64,000 nucleotides of DNA from Knufia peltigerae (taxonomy: Eukaryota > Ascomycota > Eurotiomycetes > Chaetothyriales > Trichomeriaceae): the NCBI GenBank assembly GCA_030247855.1, contig JAPDRN010000022.1:1-64000 (forward strand). Direction: 5' to 3'. A program made the translations under genes and the position numbers. Below the pieces are notes generated by a model. It saw only the letters and a program-made list of their open reading frames with translations. It made no database searches and was not told the origin of the DNA. Below, in pieces: positions 1-10,584 of this stretch (position 1 is its first letter; each line of letters opens with the position of its first letter).

Positions 1-538
1 TTTTTTTTGCCATTTTTGGAATTTTGGTTCCCGGGGATTGGTTTTTTAAAATTTTTGCAAATAAATATAAATTTTCCCTCGCCCCCCCCCCCCCCCCCGC
101 CCCCCCAAAACTATACTTCAAACAACAAACAACAGATGTACTTCTATCAGCTTGGAGTTGATCATAAGGCATAGAAAAGGTCTCTCACCAGAGACTCTCG
201 GGATCAACTCGTCTGGTTCAAACCTGTACGCTGGAACAGCAGCAGCGTATAGTTTTCAATTGAGCTAATATGAACCTGGGGGATGTTAATTTATATATTT
301 TCATCGATCACCCCTTTCCTGGGACATGCTTGGAATTTTCTTAACTCCTTGGCCACTAACAATGAATCAACTGGTAAAAACATGCACGTGTATTCTGTAA
401 AGCATAATATCTTTGTGCGAACGAAAGTGATTCTAGACTCTTAACATGCCCGATGCAATTGATTCAATCTCTATTCCTGCAGTGGTCCAATTTCTAAATA
501 TGGGTGGTCCTGAATTTGACAATGAAAACCCACTTTCG
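1..538. other. Window-edge non-coding DNA with homopolymer tracts
   Basis: No supportable gene. It opens with a T run, then an AT-rich stretch, then a near-pure C tract at about 82-106 broken by one G. Homopolymers at a contig edge often mark an assembly break. A nested inverted repeat lies at 155-210 and is listed separately. The remainder is the likely 3' flank of the aldolase gene on the minus strand. Confidence 0.6.
155..210. repeat. Nested inverted repeat (hairpin)
   Basis: GAGTTGATC at 155-163 is the perfect reverse complement of GATCAACTC at 202-210. Inside it GTCTC (180-184) pairs with GAGAC (191-195) around a 6-nt loop, so the block could fold as a two-tier hairpin. It resembles a tRNA in size, but no cloverleaf with a proper T-arm can be drawn. 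Function unknown. Confidence 0.5.
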
Positions 539-1531
539 TCAGAAACTTGCCTCGATGCTCACCAAGCCTGCAATACCCTCCTCGACGGCCTTCTTGGCCG
601 CTTCGGAAAGCTCCACGTACGGCGGTCTCGGCTTCAGCTTCTTCGTGGCGCCATGGATACTTGCAGCCCTGGCCGTGGTCAAGGTCGCCGCGTACTTGAC
701 TGACGCGATACCCGCTTTGCAAGCCTGCTCGGCCAGCGCGGCCTTTTTGTGCAGCTCCATGGCCTCCTCGAGCCTGCCTTGCTCGTATAGGTTGTAGATG
801 TGTACGATGGTTTTGGGAAACACGTTGGCGAAACCGGCGATGGTCCCCGCGGCACCAGCGGCCAGGCCTCCGATCAAGAAATCCGACTGTCCTGCGTACG
901 TCGTAAAGGTGCCCGCGGGCAGCTCCGCGGCGAGCCTCGTGATCTTGGCCACGGCGCCGCAGGTCAGCTTCACGCCGACGATGTTGCCGTGTCTCTTGGC
1001 CAGCCTGACGATGGTGGCCGAGTCCAGGTCGACCCCGTTGCAGACGTTCGGGAAATTGTAGATGACGATGGGGAGAGGGCTGGCCCCGGCCACGGCGTCG
1101 AAAAACTTGTCCGTCACCTCCGGCGTCGTCTGCTTGCCACCAAAATAAGCCGGGGGCAGAAGCAAAGCGTAGTCGGCACCAGCCTCGGCCGCATCCCCAA
1201 GGTATTCCAAGACTTGTTTGGTCGAATGACCACTGACCCCGGCCATGATGGGAAACGACGGGCCACATGCCCTCCGGGCAAGTTCCACCAAAGTCTTGCG
1301 CTCCTCCCGGGTCAGCAGGAACGTTTCGGCGCTGGTGCCAAGTACGGTGAGGCCAGCAAGACCGGATTGTGACAGATACGAGTAGTATTTGGCCTGGGAT
1401 TCCGTGTCCAGAGTGTCGGTGTTGTGGTCGAAAAAGGTGATCGCCGGGACCCAAACACCGCTCGGTGGTGGATTGGAGAGGAACTTGACAGTGTCTCCTG
1501 CCTCAGACACAATGTTTGAGGCCGACGGCAT
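539..1531 (-). CDS. DapA/NAL-family class I aldolase (4-hydroxy-2-oxoglutarate or 2-keto-3-deoxy-sugar-acid aldolase type)
   Basis: A single-exon 330-residue protein, the usual length for dihydrodipicolinate synthase-family TIM barrels. Visible hallmarks are GTSAE at 65-69 (the family's pyruvyl-carboxylate loop), the YNFP motif with catalytic Tyr158, and GVKLT with the Schiff-base lysine Lys188. Family members split or condense pyruvate-containing 2-keto acids. Fungi make lysine by the aminoadipate route, so a true DapA role is unlikely; 4-hydroxy-2-oxoglutarate aldolase or a 2-keto-3-deoxy sugar-acid aldolase fits better. Substrate cannot be fixed from sequence. No clear mitochondrial presequence is seen. 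The ATG at 1531 is used because homology begins soon after it. Confidence 0.9.
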   Translation of the reverse strand: MPSASNIVSEAGDTVKFLSNPPPSGVWVPAITFFDHNTDTLDTESQAKYYSYLSQSGLAGLTVLGTSAETFLLTREERKTLVELARRACGPSFPIMAGVSGHSTKQVLEYLGDAAEAGADYALLLPPAYFGGKQTTPEVTDKFFDAVAGASPLPIVIYNFPNVCNGVDLDSATIVRLAKRHGNIVGVKLTCGAVAKITRLAAELPAGTFTTYAGQSDFLIGGLAAGAAGTIAGFANVFPKTIVHIYNLYEQGRLEEAMELHKKAALAEQACKAGIASVKYAATLTTARAASIHGATKKLKPRPPYVELSEAAKKAVEEGIAGLVSIEASF

Positions 1532-2519
1532 GGTTGTATTCAGTTGTTGTTTTTGCTTTGGACAAGAACTAAACGGCCCAAGAGAGAGGTAGAACAGACA
1601 AACTTGTTCGTTCTTACGGTTCGTCTAGTGATGATTTGCAACAACACCAGATCAAGAACACGAAAGTTACCGAGGACACAAAGGGGTAGGAAGAAAAGGT
1701 CGAAATACTTTCAAGACTCTTACCCAAGTGGGTATCCGTTCACCAGCTTTCGGAGATGCCTTCTTCGATGTACTCGAATGACCATCCTGCCGCCCCGGAG
1801 TCCTTTCCGGTGGCCAGCATCCTAGTTTCCGCGGATAGAGCATCTGTAGATGAGTATACTTGTCATGTAGCATTGAACTTCACATTCACTAGGAGTTGCT
1901 CTACATCTTCCTTTCAGGGAATAACAGAATGCTTTGTGAAAGTTGAGGTGTGGTATCCAAGGGTTCTCCTCGTGACGATGGGGAGTGGGTGATGGACCGG
2001 AAAAGCAGTTGTCTTGTATGTGTTATCGACGGAAAAACACGACTCCCGCAACGCCCAAGAGGTCCGGACCGAATCTCGACGTCCAATGAATGAAGCCCAG
2101 ATTGCTACATCTGATCCGTGCGGTGTGGATCAGATGGGGGGAATCTTCGACATAGAGGTGGTCCCTTATACAATGCTATCCTAATTGATACAGGTCTGGT
2201 GAGAAGATTAAATATAGGAGTGTCAAGTTTACGCGTGGATTAGCATAACTGGATCACTGTTTAGTGAAGCATTTATCCAACGTGGGCACACCCAATATCA
2301 CAGTGTATGTTAATCTATCCATCATACATAGTTCTATCAGGTCTAATGAACATAGTAGAACCAGATTTTTGTTGCCTCTATAGTCGTAGACCCCTTGTAA
2401 ACTAACGAGGTCACTTGCATTAGAGGAAAGATAAATTTGTTCAATCCCATCCATGAACAAGGCTCTGGTCACAATAGTGAGATCGGTTTGGTCGCCATAC
2501 AGGAATTCCTCAAACATCT
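1532..2519. other. Intergenic region between aldolase and dehydrogenase
   Basis: No gene supported. It holds the aldolase promoter and the 3' flank of the upstream dehydrogenase gene on the same strand. An 87-codon ATG ORF at 2254-2517 begins three bases past the dehydrogenase stop. It has no recognisable domain and is probably 3' UTR. Confidence 0.6.
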
Positions 2520-3514
2520 CTATGTGGATTTTCTGTGCATGATGGTCGCACTTGCTTGATGGTTGGGGAAGATTAGGGTATCTGCGATGACCACGTTCTC
2601 CCTTCTTCCGGCGGCGAAGACTATTGTTTCAGCGATGTCATCCGGTGTTAATGGCTCGCAACCCCTGTGACAATATTAAGAAAGTCTTCTGGACAGGACT
2701 GGCAATGGTTCACTCACGCATAGACGGCTTTAGCCTTCCCCTGATCACCGTTGAATCTGACCAATGAGAACTCGGTCTCGACCTGACCAGGGTCAATGCC
2801 AATAACTCGGATCCTCTTCGACACCAGCTCTCTTTGCAAGCTTTCGGTAAACGACCGGACAGCTGCCTTGGTTGCGCAATAGATGCCACCACCAACGTAC
2901 GGCTCGCGCCCCGCTATCGAGCCGATGTTAATGATGTCGCCTTCACCATCGCCATTGTTGCGCTTCAGCATGCCAGGCAGGATAGCTTGAGTCATATTGA
3001 TCAGCCCGGTCACATTGGTCGCGAACATGATTTTCATGTCTTCTTCTGAAATTTCAGGGGCTTTGGCGATGCCTTTGACTAAGCCGCTGTGCTCCGCGAT
3101 TCGGTTAGCGCCATATCCCTTGAGGTATTTACCATTGTTTGGTCGAAGGCAGCATGCTCGTCCCCGCGTGGAATCAAGTCGGCGTGCTGGGCAGAGGAGA
3201 GCGACTTACGCATTATTGATCAAAACATTGACATCCTTGAACGCGGTAGGTAGTTTACCCACGAATGCGCGCACCTCGTCCGCATCACTGACGTCGAGTT
3301 GGATCGGGTGCACCTTGACGCCATCGCCGACCTCCTTGTTAATCTCGCTCGCGATCTGCTTCAGACTGTCGATGCGGCGTGCCGTCAGGACCAGATTGAG
3401 ATTGTGTGGGCATGTGCGTGCAAACTCAAAGGCTGTGGCCCGCCCTATGCCTGACGAGGCGCCGGTTATGAGTATTGTCTTGCCTTCGAGGCGCTGACAA
3501 ATTGCCGACGCCAT
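2520..3514 (-). CDS. NADP-dependent short-chain dehydrogenase/reductase, YMR226C/YdfG type
   Basis: Three exons (3210-3514, 2718-3086, 2664-2520) joined by GT-AG introns of 123 and 53 nt give 272 residues. It is a classical SDR: TGASSGIG cofactor loop at 17-24, NNAG at 100-103, and catalytic Asn126, Ser158, Tyr171 and Lys175 (YCATK). The C-terminal block ENVVIADTLIFP is typical of the yeast YMR226C / bacterial YdfG group, which oxidises serine, allo-threonine and related 3-hydroxy acids with NADP. The third exon was placed from the splice signals and supplies that block. It starts 286 bp past the stop of the Zn2Cys6 regulator on the same strand, so co-control is possible but unproven. Confidence 0.9.
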
Positions 3515-3800
3515 AGTGTGAACTTGGAGGTTGAGTGTCAACACCGAGAGGAGTGGTCTGTCCGCTATAGAAGTATTTTGGGCTCACCAGGGATGTCAAA
3601 ACTGCAACGTGAGTAGTAATAGGCATAGCGCGTCTAGAACGGAAAAGGTCACCTGTGGCGTCCAATATTGCTTTTTCCGCTGACCCCCACAGTCAACCGG
3701 TGGTATTACGCAGCCAGGATTCGGGAGGGCACCCAAGTTTCGTAAGCTTTTGTTTTGTGGCTCCCTAGGCGGAGACGGAGAGGCATGTCGACCATGGTAC

Positions 3801-6214
3801 TTAGATCTTGAATGGATCGTCATTGAGAAACGCGTCGAAATTGCCCACCCCCGATGAAACCATCGAAGCAAATTGACCCCAGTCTAAATCCTCCTCAAGT
3901 GCAGGACTCAGGAAGTCGTTGAAGTCAATCACAGCGTTCCCCGTCAAGTCCGTGAAGTTGGTCGTGGAAATAGCATTGCCTTCCACAAACAATGGCTGGG
4001 TTGGGCTTCCACTCTCTTGTGCGTGGTTTACATGGCCAGCGTGGCTGTCCATCCCTCCCAGACCGGGCATGGGTTGGTGCGTATTTCCAGTTTGGCGGAA
4101 GGCTTCGACGCGCAATTCCTCCAACACGAGGCAATAGCGCTCGGACAGCGATCCTTTCTCGGCAATGCTCGAGATATGGGATTGGCACCGGGTGGCAGCT
4201 GCGAGGAAGTCGCTATAGACCTCTTGCGGAGATGATCGTTTCTGTATCACGTAGATATACAGTACAACGTTTGCGGCGAAGGCGAAGTACGCGGTAATCT
4301 GTAGACAGTCAGCCTTTCCCGACTTCAAGGAGCCCGTTAGCCCAAACCCAAAAGGCGCGAAACATTTGACGGTTTTGCCTTATATCGTCGATCGTATTCG
4401 CAGTGTTCATCGCAGCTTTCAGGCACTGCTGCACGTTCTCCTCGGTTTGTGGGTCTTCCTGTTCTACGCTCCTGTTTTGCTCTGAAAGCCGTGCAAGGTT
4501 ATTCAGCAGGAACGGTCGGTGAGTGAGAATAATAGCGTGCCAGTAGGTAAGGTTGAGAACATTTCGTTGCCGCTGGAAGATTGGAATGAGGCGGGTAGTG
4601 TTGGAGTACTCGGCGTCCAGAAACCGAGCAAACTCGACTCGCCAGTCACTCAGGTCTTTTGAGACCCTCTCGGTCAAGACCGCTCGGCGATTGGCTGAAA
4701 TAGCCTTGATCGAGTAAAGATCGCGTAAGATCCGGCTGATGATACGTGCAAGTCTGTTTCGTTAGACATCGGTTATATGCTGCATGTATTTGTCTTACTT
4801 CATATGTGCAAGCGGAGCAAGCATGATCGACTGGACTTTCAACAATGAAGACGTGTTAACATAGTCTGCGGTTAGTTCTTCATCCTCGACACATGCCGGG
4901 AGCTCTGTGTCAATGTCCTCGTCGTGAAATGACCGCGGTCTGCCCAGAGCGACGCTGAGATATGTGTCTAGGGTGTAGGCACACCAGAAGGTTCGTCGGC
5001 GGCATTCGGCTTCCACCTGGTGGAATCCACTTGCTGCGTCAGGCCGCCTGCTCCGATTCAACCCAATGGCCAGTGCCAAATGCGACGTTGTACCGAACAA
5101 ACTCCAGCAATGGTTGATGCGAGACTGGGTCAGAAGGTAATAACACTGAGTCAGACGCGCTTGGATACTAGTCAAGCGTATGGAGCCTCTCTCCTTCGCA
5201 AGTTGATGCTCGGCAGCTAAGAAGTAGCGGGCACTGTCCATCCTTTGATTTAGCGAGCTCTCCAACCGGCTTGAAGCAAATCACTGACCTCAGATCAGGC
5301 GGACCCGGCCTGTCATTATCAGGCATATATACCCTGGCGTGCGCAAACACTGCGAAGAGCAAAGCAACCTTGGCTGGAGCACTAGGCGCATCGCGCATGA
5401 CTCCAAGGGTATCATAAAATTCCTCGAACCATTCCTGGATCGTGGGCCGATGGAGGAAACGGTACGTCGGCATTGCAAAGTCAAAATACCGGTCTATCAA
5501 ACGTTGAGCATCGCTCCGAGGAAGCATCATGCAGAAGGAGGGATCAAATTCAGGAGGATGCAAAGGAGCATCACCAAAGGTAAAGATGCTGCTAGGATGA
5601 GAGAAGGAGATGGCTTGACCCAAGCGCTTCTGGACCCTGAGCAAGAAAGAAAAGCCAGATGCTGGCCCAATGTAATGGCCTTGTATGTTGGCTTGACATG
5701 GCTCAGGGGAACTGGGTGATGTTGTCGCCACATATGCTAAGGCGGAAGGCGCCCGATAGGTTGATGAAACATGCTGGCTCTGTAGTGCTACAGAACCTTG
5801 AATTGCCTCCGTGGTTGGGACTGCCAGGTACTGCTGGCTTGAGACAGCAGGACTTTCACTGGGAGTCATCACGTCCTCACCAGGTTTGGAGTTGCTTCCA
5901 ATCTCAGCCTCGGCCGCCGCCGGAATGGAAGGCGCCCGACCTCTTGTATAGACGGAATCAAATGTGCAGCTATCATTGGTCCGGGAGCAGAATTCACATG
6001 GCTGTCTGCCATTGCATTTGATTTTCCGCCTGGATAATGCCACCAGTTAGCACACTCAATCGTAGACGCGCAGGTGCTCAAGGGGTTGTCACTTTTTGCA
6101 CCGATCACAAGCCCGAGTGACCCGAGCTCTCTCCCCATCGCGTCGACGCTTCTTGGTTACTTGCGGGTTCCTACCATGCGTAGAACCTGGCAAAAAGGTT
6201 TGATTTGGAGTCAT
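3801..6214 (-). CDS. Zn2Cys6 binuclear-cluster transcription factor with fungal-specific regulatory domain
   Basis: Five exons (6093-6214, 5289-6029, 4799-5233, 4348-4753, 3801-4298) with introns of 63, 55, 45 and 49 nt give 733 residues. The zinc cluster is Cys36-x2-Cys39-x6-Cys46-x5-Cys52-x2-Cys55-x6-Cys62, preceded by a basic KKRRR stretch and interrupted by intron 1. The middle homology region (about 190-560) shows the usual blocks, including LTQSRINHCWSLFGTTSHL and GRPRSFHDEDIDTELP. Introns 2 and 4 are inferred because the frame changes and GCTAA branch points sit just before CAG. The tail is acidic (EEDLDWGQF, FLNDDPF), as in activation domains. Targets unknown; the dehydrogenase downstream is one candidate. 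Confidence 0.88.
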
Positions 6215-6745
6215 TTAGATCGAGTGTCTGCTCCTCGACTTCCAGTCCTCGGTGAACAAAGCAATAACCACATCGCAAACCAAGACCGGAAAAGCTACCA
6301 GGTGAGTAGAGGAAAAGGAAAAGTATCCGGCATATATACGGAGGACTTGAGGTACCAAAAGCGCCACGAGTCAGGTGACAGCACACGTGACCTTAGAGCA
6401 GATCATCCGTTTGCTTGTGATACCAAGAATAGCCGTCGTCATACGGAGACATTCTGCCCATCGACGGACTTCTGTAGGGTTGTTTGAGCACCACAGCGAC
6501 GTCTCGGGTGACTCAACAACACCTGCGACGCATATGAGCATCAGCGAAATGGCGTCATAAATTCAAGGTTAACACCGAAATAATGCACTCATGAATTCTG
6601 TCAAGAGGTAATAATGCTCCGTGATGAGTTATGAGGCTTTCAGTCAAGTCACCACTGCTGTCAAAAAAGTTCCGTTTGTTTCTCGCATTTCGCGGTTTAT
6701 TACTCTTGAACATCCTGTGGATTTTGTCTCTCCGAACACGGAACT
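6215..6745. promoter_or_regulatory. Divergent promoter region, regulator gene / arl3
   Basis: 531 bp between the start codons of the Zn2Cys6 gene (minus) and the Arl3-like gene (plus). No long ORF. One-mismatch relatives of TACGGAGTA occur near 6337 and 6440. No clear TATA box. Confidence 0.5.
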
Positions 6746-7618
6746 ATGTATCACTTGATGAGGTCTCTCTACCTCTACGCGACAAGCAAGCCGGGTGAGT
6801 GGTGAAACCCCCCACCAATCCCTCCGTCAAAGGCAATTGGCTGACTTTTCGGCGCGTTGGCCCTCGCAGAGTATTCAATAATCCTACTTGGTCTCGATAA
6901 CGCCGGCAAGACGACCCTACTTACCCAGATCAAAGCCTTGTTCAACACCGCGATCGATCAGGCCGGGCAGACTGGCGATGCCCCCGCCTCCGACACCGCT
7001 GGCAATACGGTGCCGACCGTCGGACAAAACGTTGCCACGATCGATCTGCCAGACATGTATCTCAAGATCTGGGATGTGGGGGGCCAGATGAGCCTACGGA
7101 GACTGTGGACAAGTTACTACAAGAGCGCACACGCCGTCGTGTTTGTGGTCGACAGCACGGACTTGGGCAGCGGCGAACTCGACGACGCCCCGAGAACACC
7201 AGGCTGGCATACGCGGAAAAAGAGTTTCATAAGCAGCAAGACGGACGATGATGAGCCACAGACACCGTGGACCCCAATGACGCCAATGACACCGGGAATG
7301 CTGTCTTTGGGGCAGTCGCAAGGACGGCTCGACGAGTGCAGAGCGGTGCTGGAGAGTGTGTTGGAAAATCAAGACGCCGCAGGTATACCTATCCTGGTGC
7401 TGGCCAACAAGCAAGATCGCGAAGACAGCATCGAGGTTGTCAGAATCAAAGAGGGGTTTGTAAGAAAGGTCTTCGAAGGTGAGAAGGGAGGTATGGTACG
7501 AGACAGTCGCGTACTACCTGTCAGTGCACTTCGAGGGACCGGAGTTAAAGAGGCTGTGGAATGGGTCAAGAGCCGTGTCGTTTGGAACAAAGAAGGCCGA
7601 CCTCCAGTCATGAGATGA
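6746..7618 (+). CDS. arl3: Arf-like GTPase of the Arl3/ARFRP1 group
   Basis: Exons 6746-6794 and 6870-7618 (76-nt intron) give 265 residues. The short first exon supplies the N-terminus MYHLMRSLYLYATSKP, matching the ARFRP1/Arl3 pattern: no glycine at position 2, so no myristoylation site. Yeast Arl3 is instead N-acetylated by NatC and recruited to the trans-Golgi through Sys1. G1 is GLDNAGKTT (24-32), the switch I threonine is Thr66, G3 is WDVGGQ (84-89) and G4 is NKQD (176-179). It is longer than the usual ~200 residues because of an insertion at about 105-157 carrying a Thr-Pro-rich run. The insertion lies between G3 and G4, outside the nucleotide pocket. Confidence 0.92.
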
Positions 7619-7994
7619 GGATCATTATTCTTGTTTGTGAAGACTGATACTACATTCCTGGCAGGACACACCAGCTACGATGTGTTGCTGTGGCCGACGG
7701 CCGCTGGCGGAAAGTCCGGTCATAGAAAGGTTCGCTCCAAAGCCGCATATTGGGGTCACTCCGCGGTGTCCGACAAATGCTGATCGCCGCCCAAGAGACA
7801 GAGACCCAGACGCGGTTTTGTCCTTGGTCCTCCCGAAAGAAGAGGTCCGGAAGAGGCGCGATCATGCTCGAGCGCTCGTTCGAATCGCCTCGGGTATAAG
7901 TCGACACGGCCGATTGCAAGTGACACGCCGAGAAACATGACTTCCAGGCCAAGATGTATGCAGGCACATCGAGCACGACGAGGGTGTTAGAAGG
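7619..7994. other. Convergent intergenic region arl3 / sfr1
   Basis: 376 bp between two convergent 3' ends. Short ORFs exist on both strands but none shows a domain. Presumed 3' UTRs and terminators; nothing else seen. Confidence 0.6.
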
Positions 7995-8779
7995 TCAATC
8001 GATCCACCCCTCAGATTCGTTGTCATACCCAATAAGCTTCAGGTCAATGTTCATCTCCCGAAGCATTTTGTCCATGGTGAAGAACTGGCATGTATATTAG
8101 TGCGCCCAACACATTTGGGGCGAAGACAGTTCAAACTTACACTTGGATGAGTATCTTCATACTCTGCAGTGGTGTGTCTCTCTGTCTCCGTAGTTGCAAA
8201 TTCGCGGGAAGAATCCTCATCTACTTTGGATCGAGGAGATTCGTGACTTGTCCTCTGAACGTCGTGCCAAAGACGTGCATCCTCTTGTAAGCGGGCTTGC
8301 CAGGCTGTGAATCCACCCATGTCGTTGATACGCTCCTTTGCTTCCTCGAACAGTTGTTCAGCGACGTTACGGGCAACCTGCTTCCATTTCGAGATCAAGC
8401 ATCTCAATTGTGCATCCTGTTGAGACGTCTCGATATGCAAGACTTGTTGAGCAAGATCAAGTGACTGGGACAGTTTCTTCAATTGAAGTGATAGGGCAAT
8501 ATGTTGCTTCTGATTGCTTTTGTGGTCAAGACCTGGATCGATGTTTCGATCAGGGTGGGTTGATTCGGGACCAACAGGCGATGTGGACGTTCTATCTGCA
8601 TCATGAGAAGTAGTCACGGGCGGCGAGGATTGCTTAGTGGCTTCGTGAAGCCTTTTTTCTGGGCTGGAAATGTCTCCTTTGTGGGAATGATTGCTCGAAT
8701 GATTTCGTAGCGGTGAGCGAAAGGGCTTGGTCAACGATGTGGCAGACTGATCCAGGCGTCTCCTCTTGGCCGGATGCAT
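7995..8779 (-). CDS. sfr1: Swi5-dependent recombination repair protein 1 (Sfr1/Mei5 family)
   Basis: Exons 8141-8779 and 7995-8084 (56-nt intron) encode 242 residues. The N-terminal half is basic and Ser/Thr-rich with a KRRR start, as in DNA-contacting Sfr1 N-termini. Residues about 95-170 form the predicted coiled coil that binds Swi5. The second exon adds the conserved C-terminal block, with MDKMLREMNIDLKLIGYD and a tryptophan near the end, characteristic of Sfr1/Mei5. Swi5-Sfr1 stabilises Rad51 and Dmc1 filaments during strand exchange. The name rests on that C-terminal block plus the coiled coil. No Swi5 gene is seen in this window. Confidence 0.83.
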
Positions 8780-9692
8780 AATCTGGCGTTCTGCTCCTCA
8801 CAGAGGGTGATCACCCTGTAGTCAAATTGGCCGAAGTGCTGTATCACCAGTGATAGGCGGAGTGCGATGCTCGAAAGATCATTCAGCTCGCAGCTGTTTC
8901 GGAGGACGGCATAGGGGGCATGGAACCTAGCAATGCCTATCCCTCCGACCCGTCAGTCCTTGCGTCAGGGATTTGTGGTTTTGCTACTCCGTAATTAGAG
9001 GCGACAGAAGAAACAGGCTTGACAGAGGCCGCCCAGCTTACGGAGTATCTCTTCAGCTAGCGACTCCTGACTAGTACTCGTAGCACTCTGTATGGTGCAA
9101 TGATTCCTGGACGCACTCGGCAGAAGCAGCGACAGGCAAGGAGCCTTTCCAGCCACCGACAGCACGTGTTGATTGGTTGCAGCGCGTATAGTGGGCCACG
9201 CCGCTTCAAGACAGTCGATTGGCCTGTTTTCGCTTGCGTAGGAAAAATCGCAGCGTTGACGCCTCGTCTCCGGTAACACCTGAACTCGCTCCTTCACTGA
9301 GACTCTGTCTGCGTCCGCATCTGATCTGAGCCAAATCAATCCAAGCCCATCCCGAGGATTCCATGCTTCACAAGCCCCCAGCCATGAGCACTGTCTCATC
9401 ATCTCATCGACCTTCCCATCCTCCTCTCCATCTCTTCCTTTCCTACCACCACCTTCACCCATCATGACACTTCACCACCACTCTCACTCCTAATCGTCAA
9501 ATTCACCACCAAAGAGATTTGCTCAGGCTGGCCATAATAATTACCTCAAACTCCACAAACGAAAATAATTTCAACCGCCTGTCACGAGCGACGGGTGAAC
9601 CATCCTAGAGGTCCCTTGCCGCTCACCTCTACCACAGTTCCCTGCTATCTCGCCGTCCACCCACCTCGACACCCCAATTCCTCACAATCACA
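8780..9692. promoter_or_regulatory. Divergent promoter region sfr1 / ies4
   Basis: 913 bp between divergent start codons. It contains TACTCCGTA at 8985-8993 and its reverse complement at 9039-9047. A long CT-rich stretch (about 9390-9690), typical of fungal core promoters and 5' UTRs, precedes the ies4 start. A 156-codon minus-strand ORF here has no recognisable domain. Confidence 0.5.
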
Positions 9693-10584
9693 ATGACCAT
9701 CTCATCGTCGGGTACACCTGGTCGCTCACCGTCAGTCCGGCCTGACAAGGGCAAGAAGCAGGGTAAAATAGTGGTACTCAAGCTGTCGCCCCAATCGCTA
9801 CGTCGCTTCGAGGAGCCTGCCACAAAGATAGAAGAACCATCAGCCACGTCGTCGGCTTCCTCCCCTGCCCCTGCGGTCGAAGATCAACCCGCCGTCAAGG
9901 CACCTGACAGCCATGATAATGCATCGGAATCTAATTCGACGCCGGCACCAAATAGTGACGCACCCAACGGCGATGGCTCCAAGAAGCGAAAAAATCCTGG
10001 GGCAGGTAACAAGAGAAGCCTGGGACAAATGGCGTCGGAGTCCAATGGCACAAGCAAGCAACGAGGCAAACCAGGTCCGAAGAAAAAACAAAAAATGTAG
10101 GTTCTCGATACACGCTGCTGCCCTAACTCTCAATAGCATTCTAACATGATCGTATAGGGAGGACGGTGCCATCGATGCTGGCTCTAACAGACCATCATTG
10201 CCTGCCATGCCTGGAGGGCACCGGTTAGGACCAAAAGCAAATCAGGGGGCTATTAATGCAGGCCTTCGAGCCTTGGATCGTTCAGGAAAGCCATGCCGCA
10301 AATGGAACAAGAAGCCATTTACCCTCAAAAGCTTCACCGGCATCGTGTGGGAAGTACCTTCCTGGAAGGGCAACGAGAGGCTGCCTGTGCTCAATGGCGA
10401 AGAATCTAGTGATGCCAAGGAGATATCCCAACAGAGCAGCAGTGATATGAAACCCAACGGAAGCGACGCTGCCATGGACAGCAACGCTGGCGAACATCCT
10501 GATCCCATGGTCTTGTCTACCCCAGCAGCCAGTTCCCCAGCCCCGATGCCACCACCGCCAGCAACGGTCGCCGCCCAGGGTTAA
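9693..10584 (+). CDS. ies4: INO80 chromatin-remodelling complex subunit Ies4-like
   Basis: Exons 9693-10096 and 10158-10584 (61-nt intron ending CGTATAG, with CTAAC upstream) encode 276 residues. The N-terminal GKIVVLKLSPQSLRRF block and the second-exon GPKANQGAINAGLRALDRSG and FTGIVWEVPSW blocks are characteristic of fungal Ies4 (formerly DUF1711). The linker (about 50-145) is low-complexity Ser/Pro/Lys with GPKKKQK-type basic patches. Ies4 is a small fungal subunit of the nuclear INO80 remodeller; in yeast it is a Mec1/Tel1 phosphorylation target in checkpoint control. Assignment is from motif recognition. Confidence 0.82.

Noticed and set aside
471..1454. 327-codon minus-strand ORF overlapping the aldolase gene
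   Set aside because: It is a shifted frame on the same strand as the aldolase; its peptide is Gly/Arg-rich with no domain, while the overlapping frame has full family motifs.
2254..2517. 87-codon ORF directly after the dehydrogenase stop
   Set aside because: It starts three bases past the stop on the same strand and has no recognisable domain; most likely 3' UTR.
4299..4347. Possible frameshift or 25-nt intron late in the regulator gene
   Set aside because: A 49-nt intron with GTTTGG donor, GCTAAC branch point and CTACAG acceptor restores the AFW|ITAYFAF block.
5234..5288. Possible frameshift in the Zn2Cys6 regulator
   Set aside because: The frame change is fully explained by a 55-nt intron with GTCAGT, GCTAAAT and CAG. 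The joined sequence PPDLSARYFLAAEHQL reads as an unbroken middle-homology block, so no frameshift is needed.
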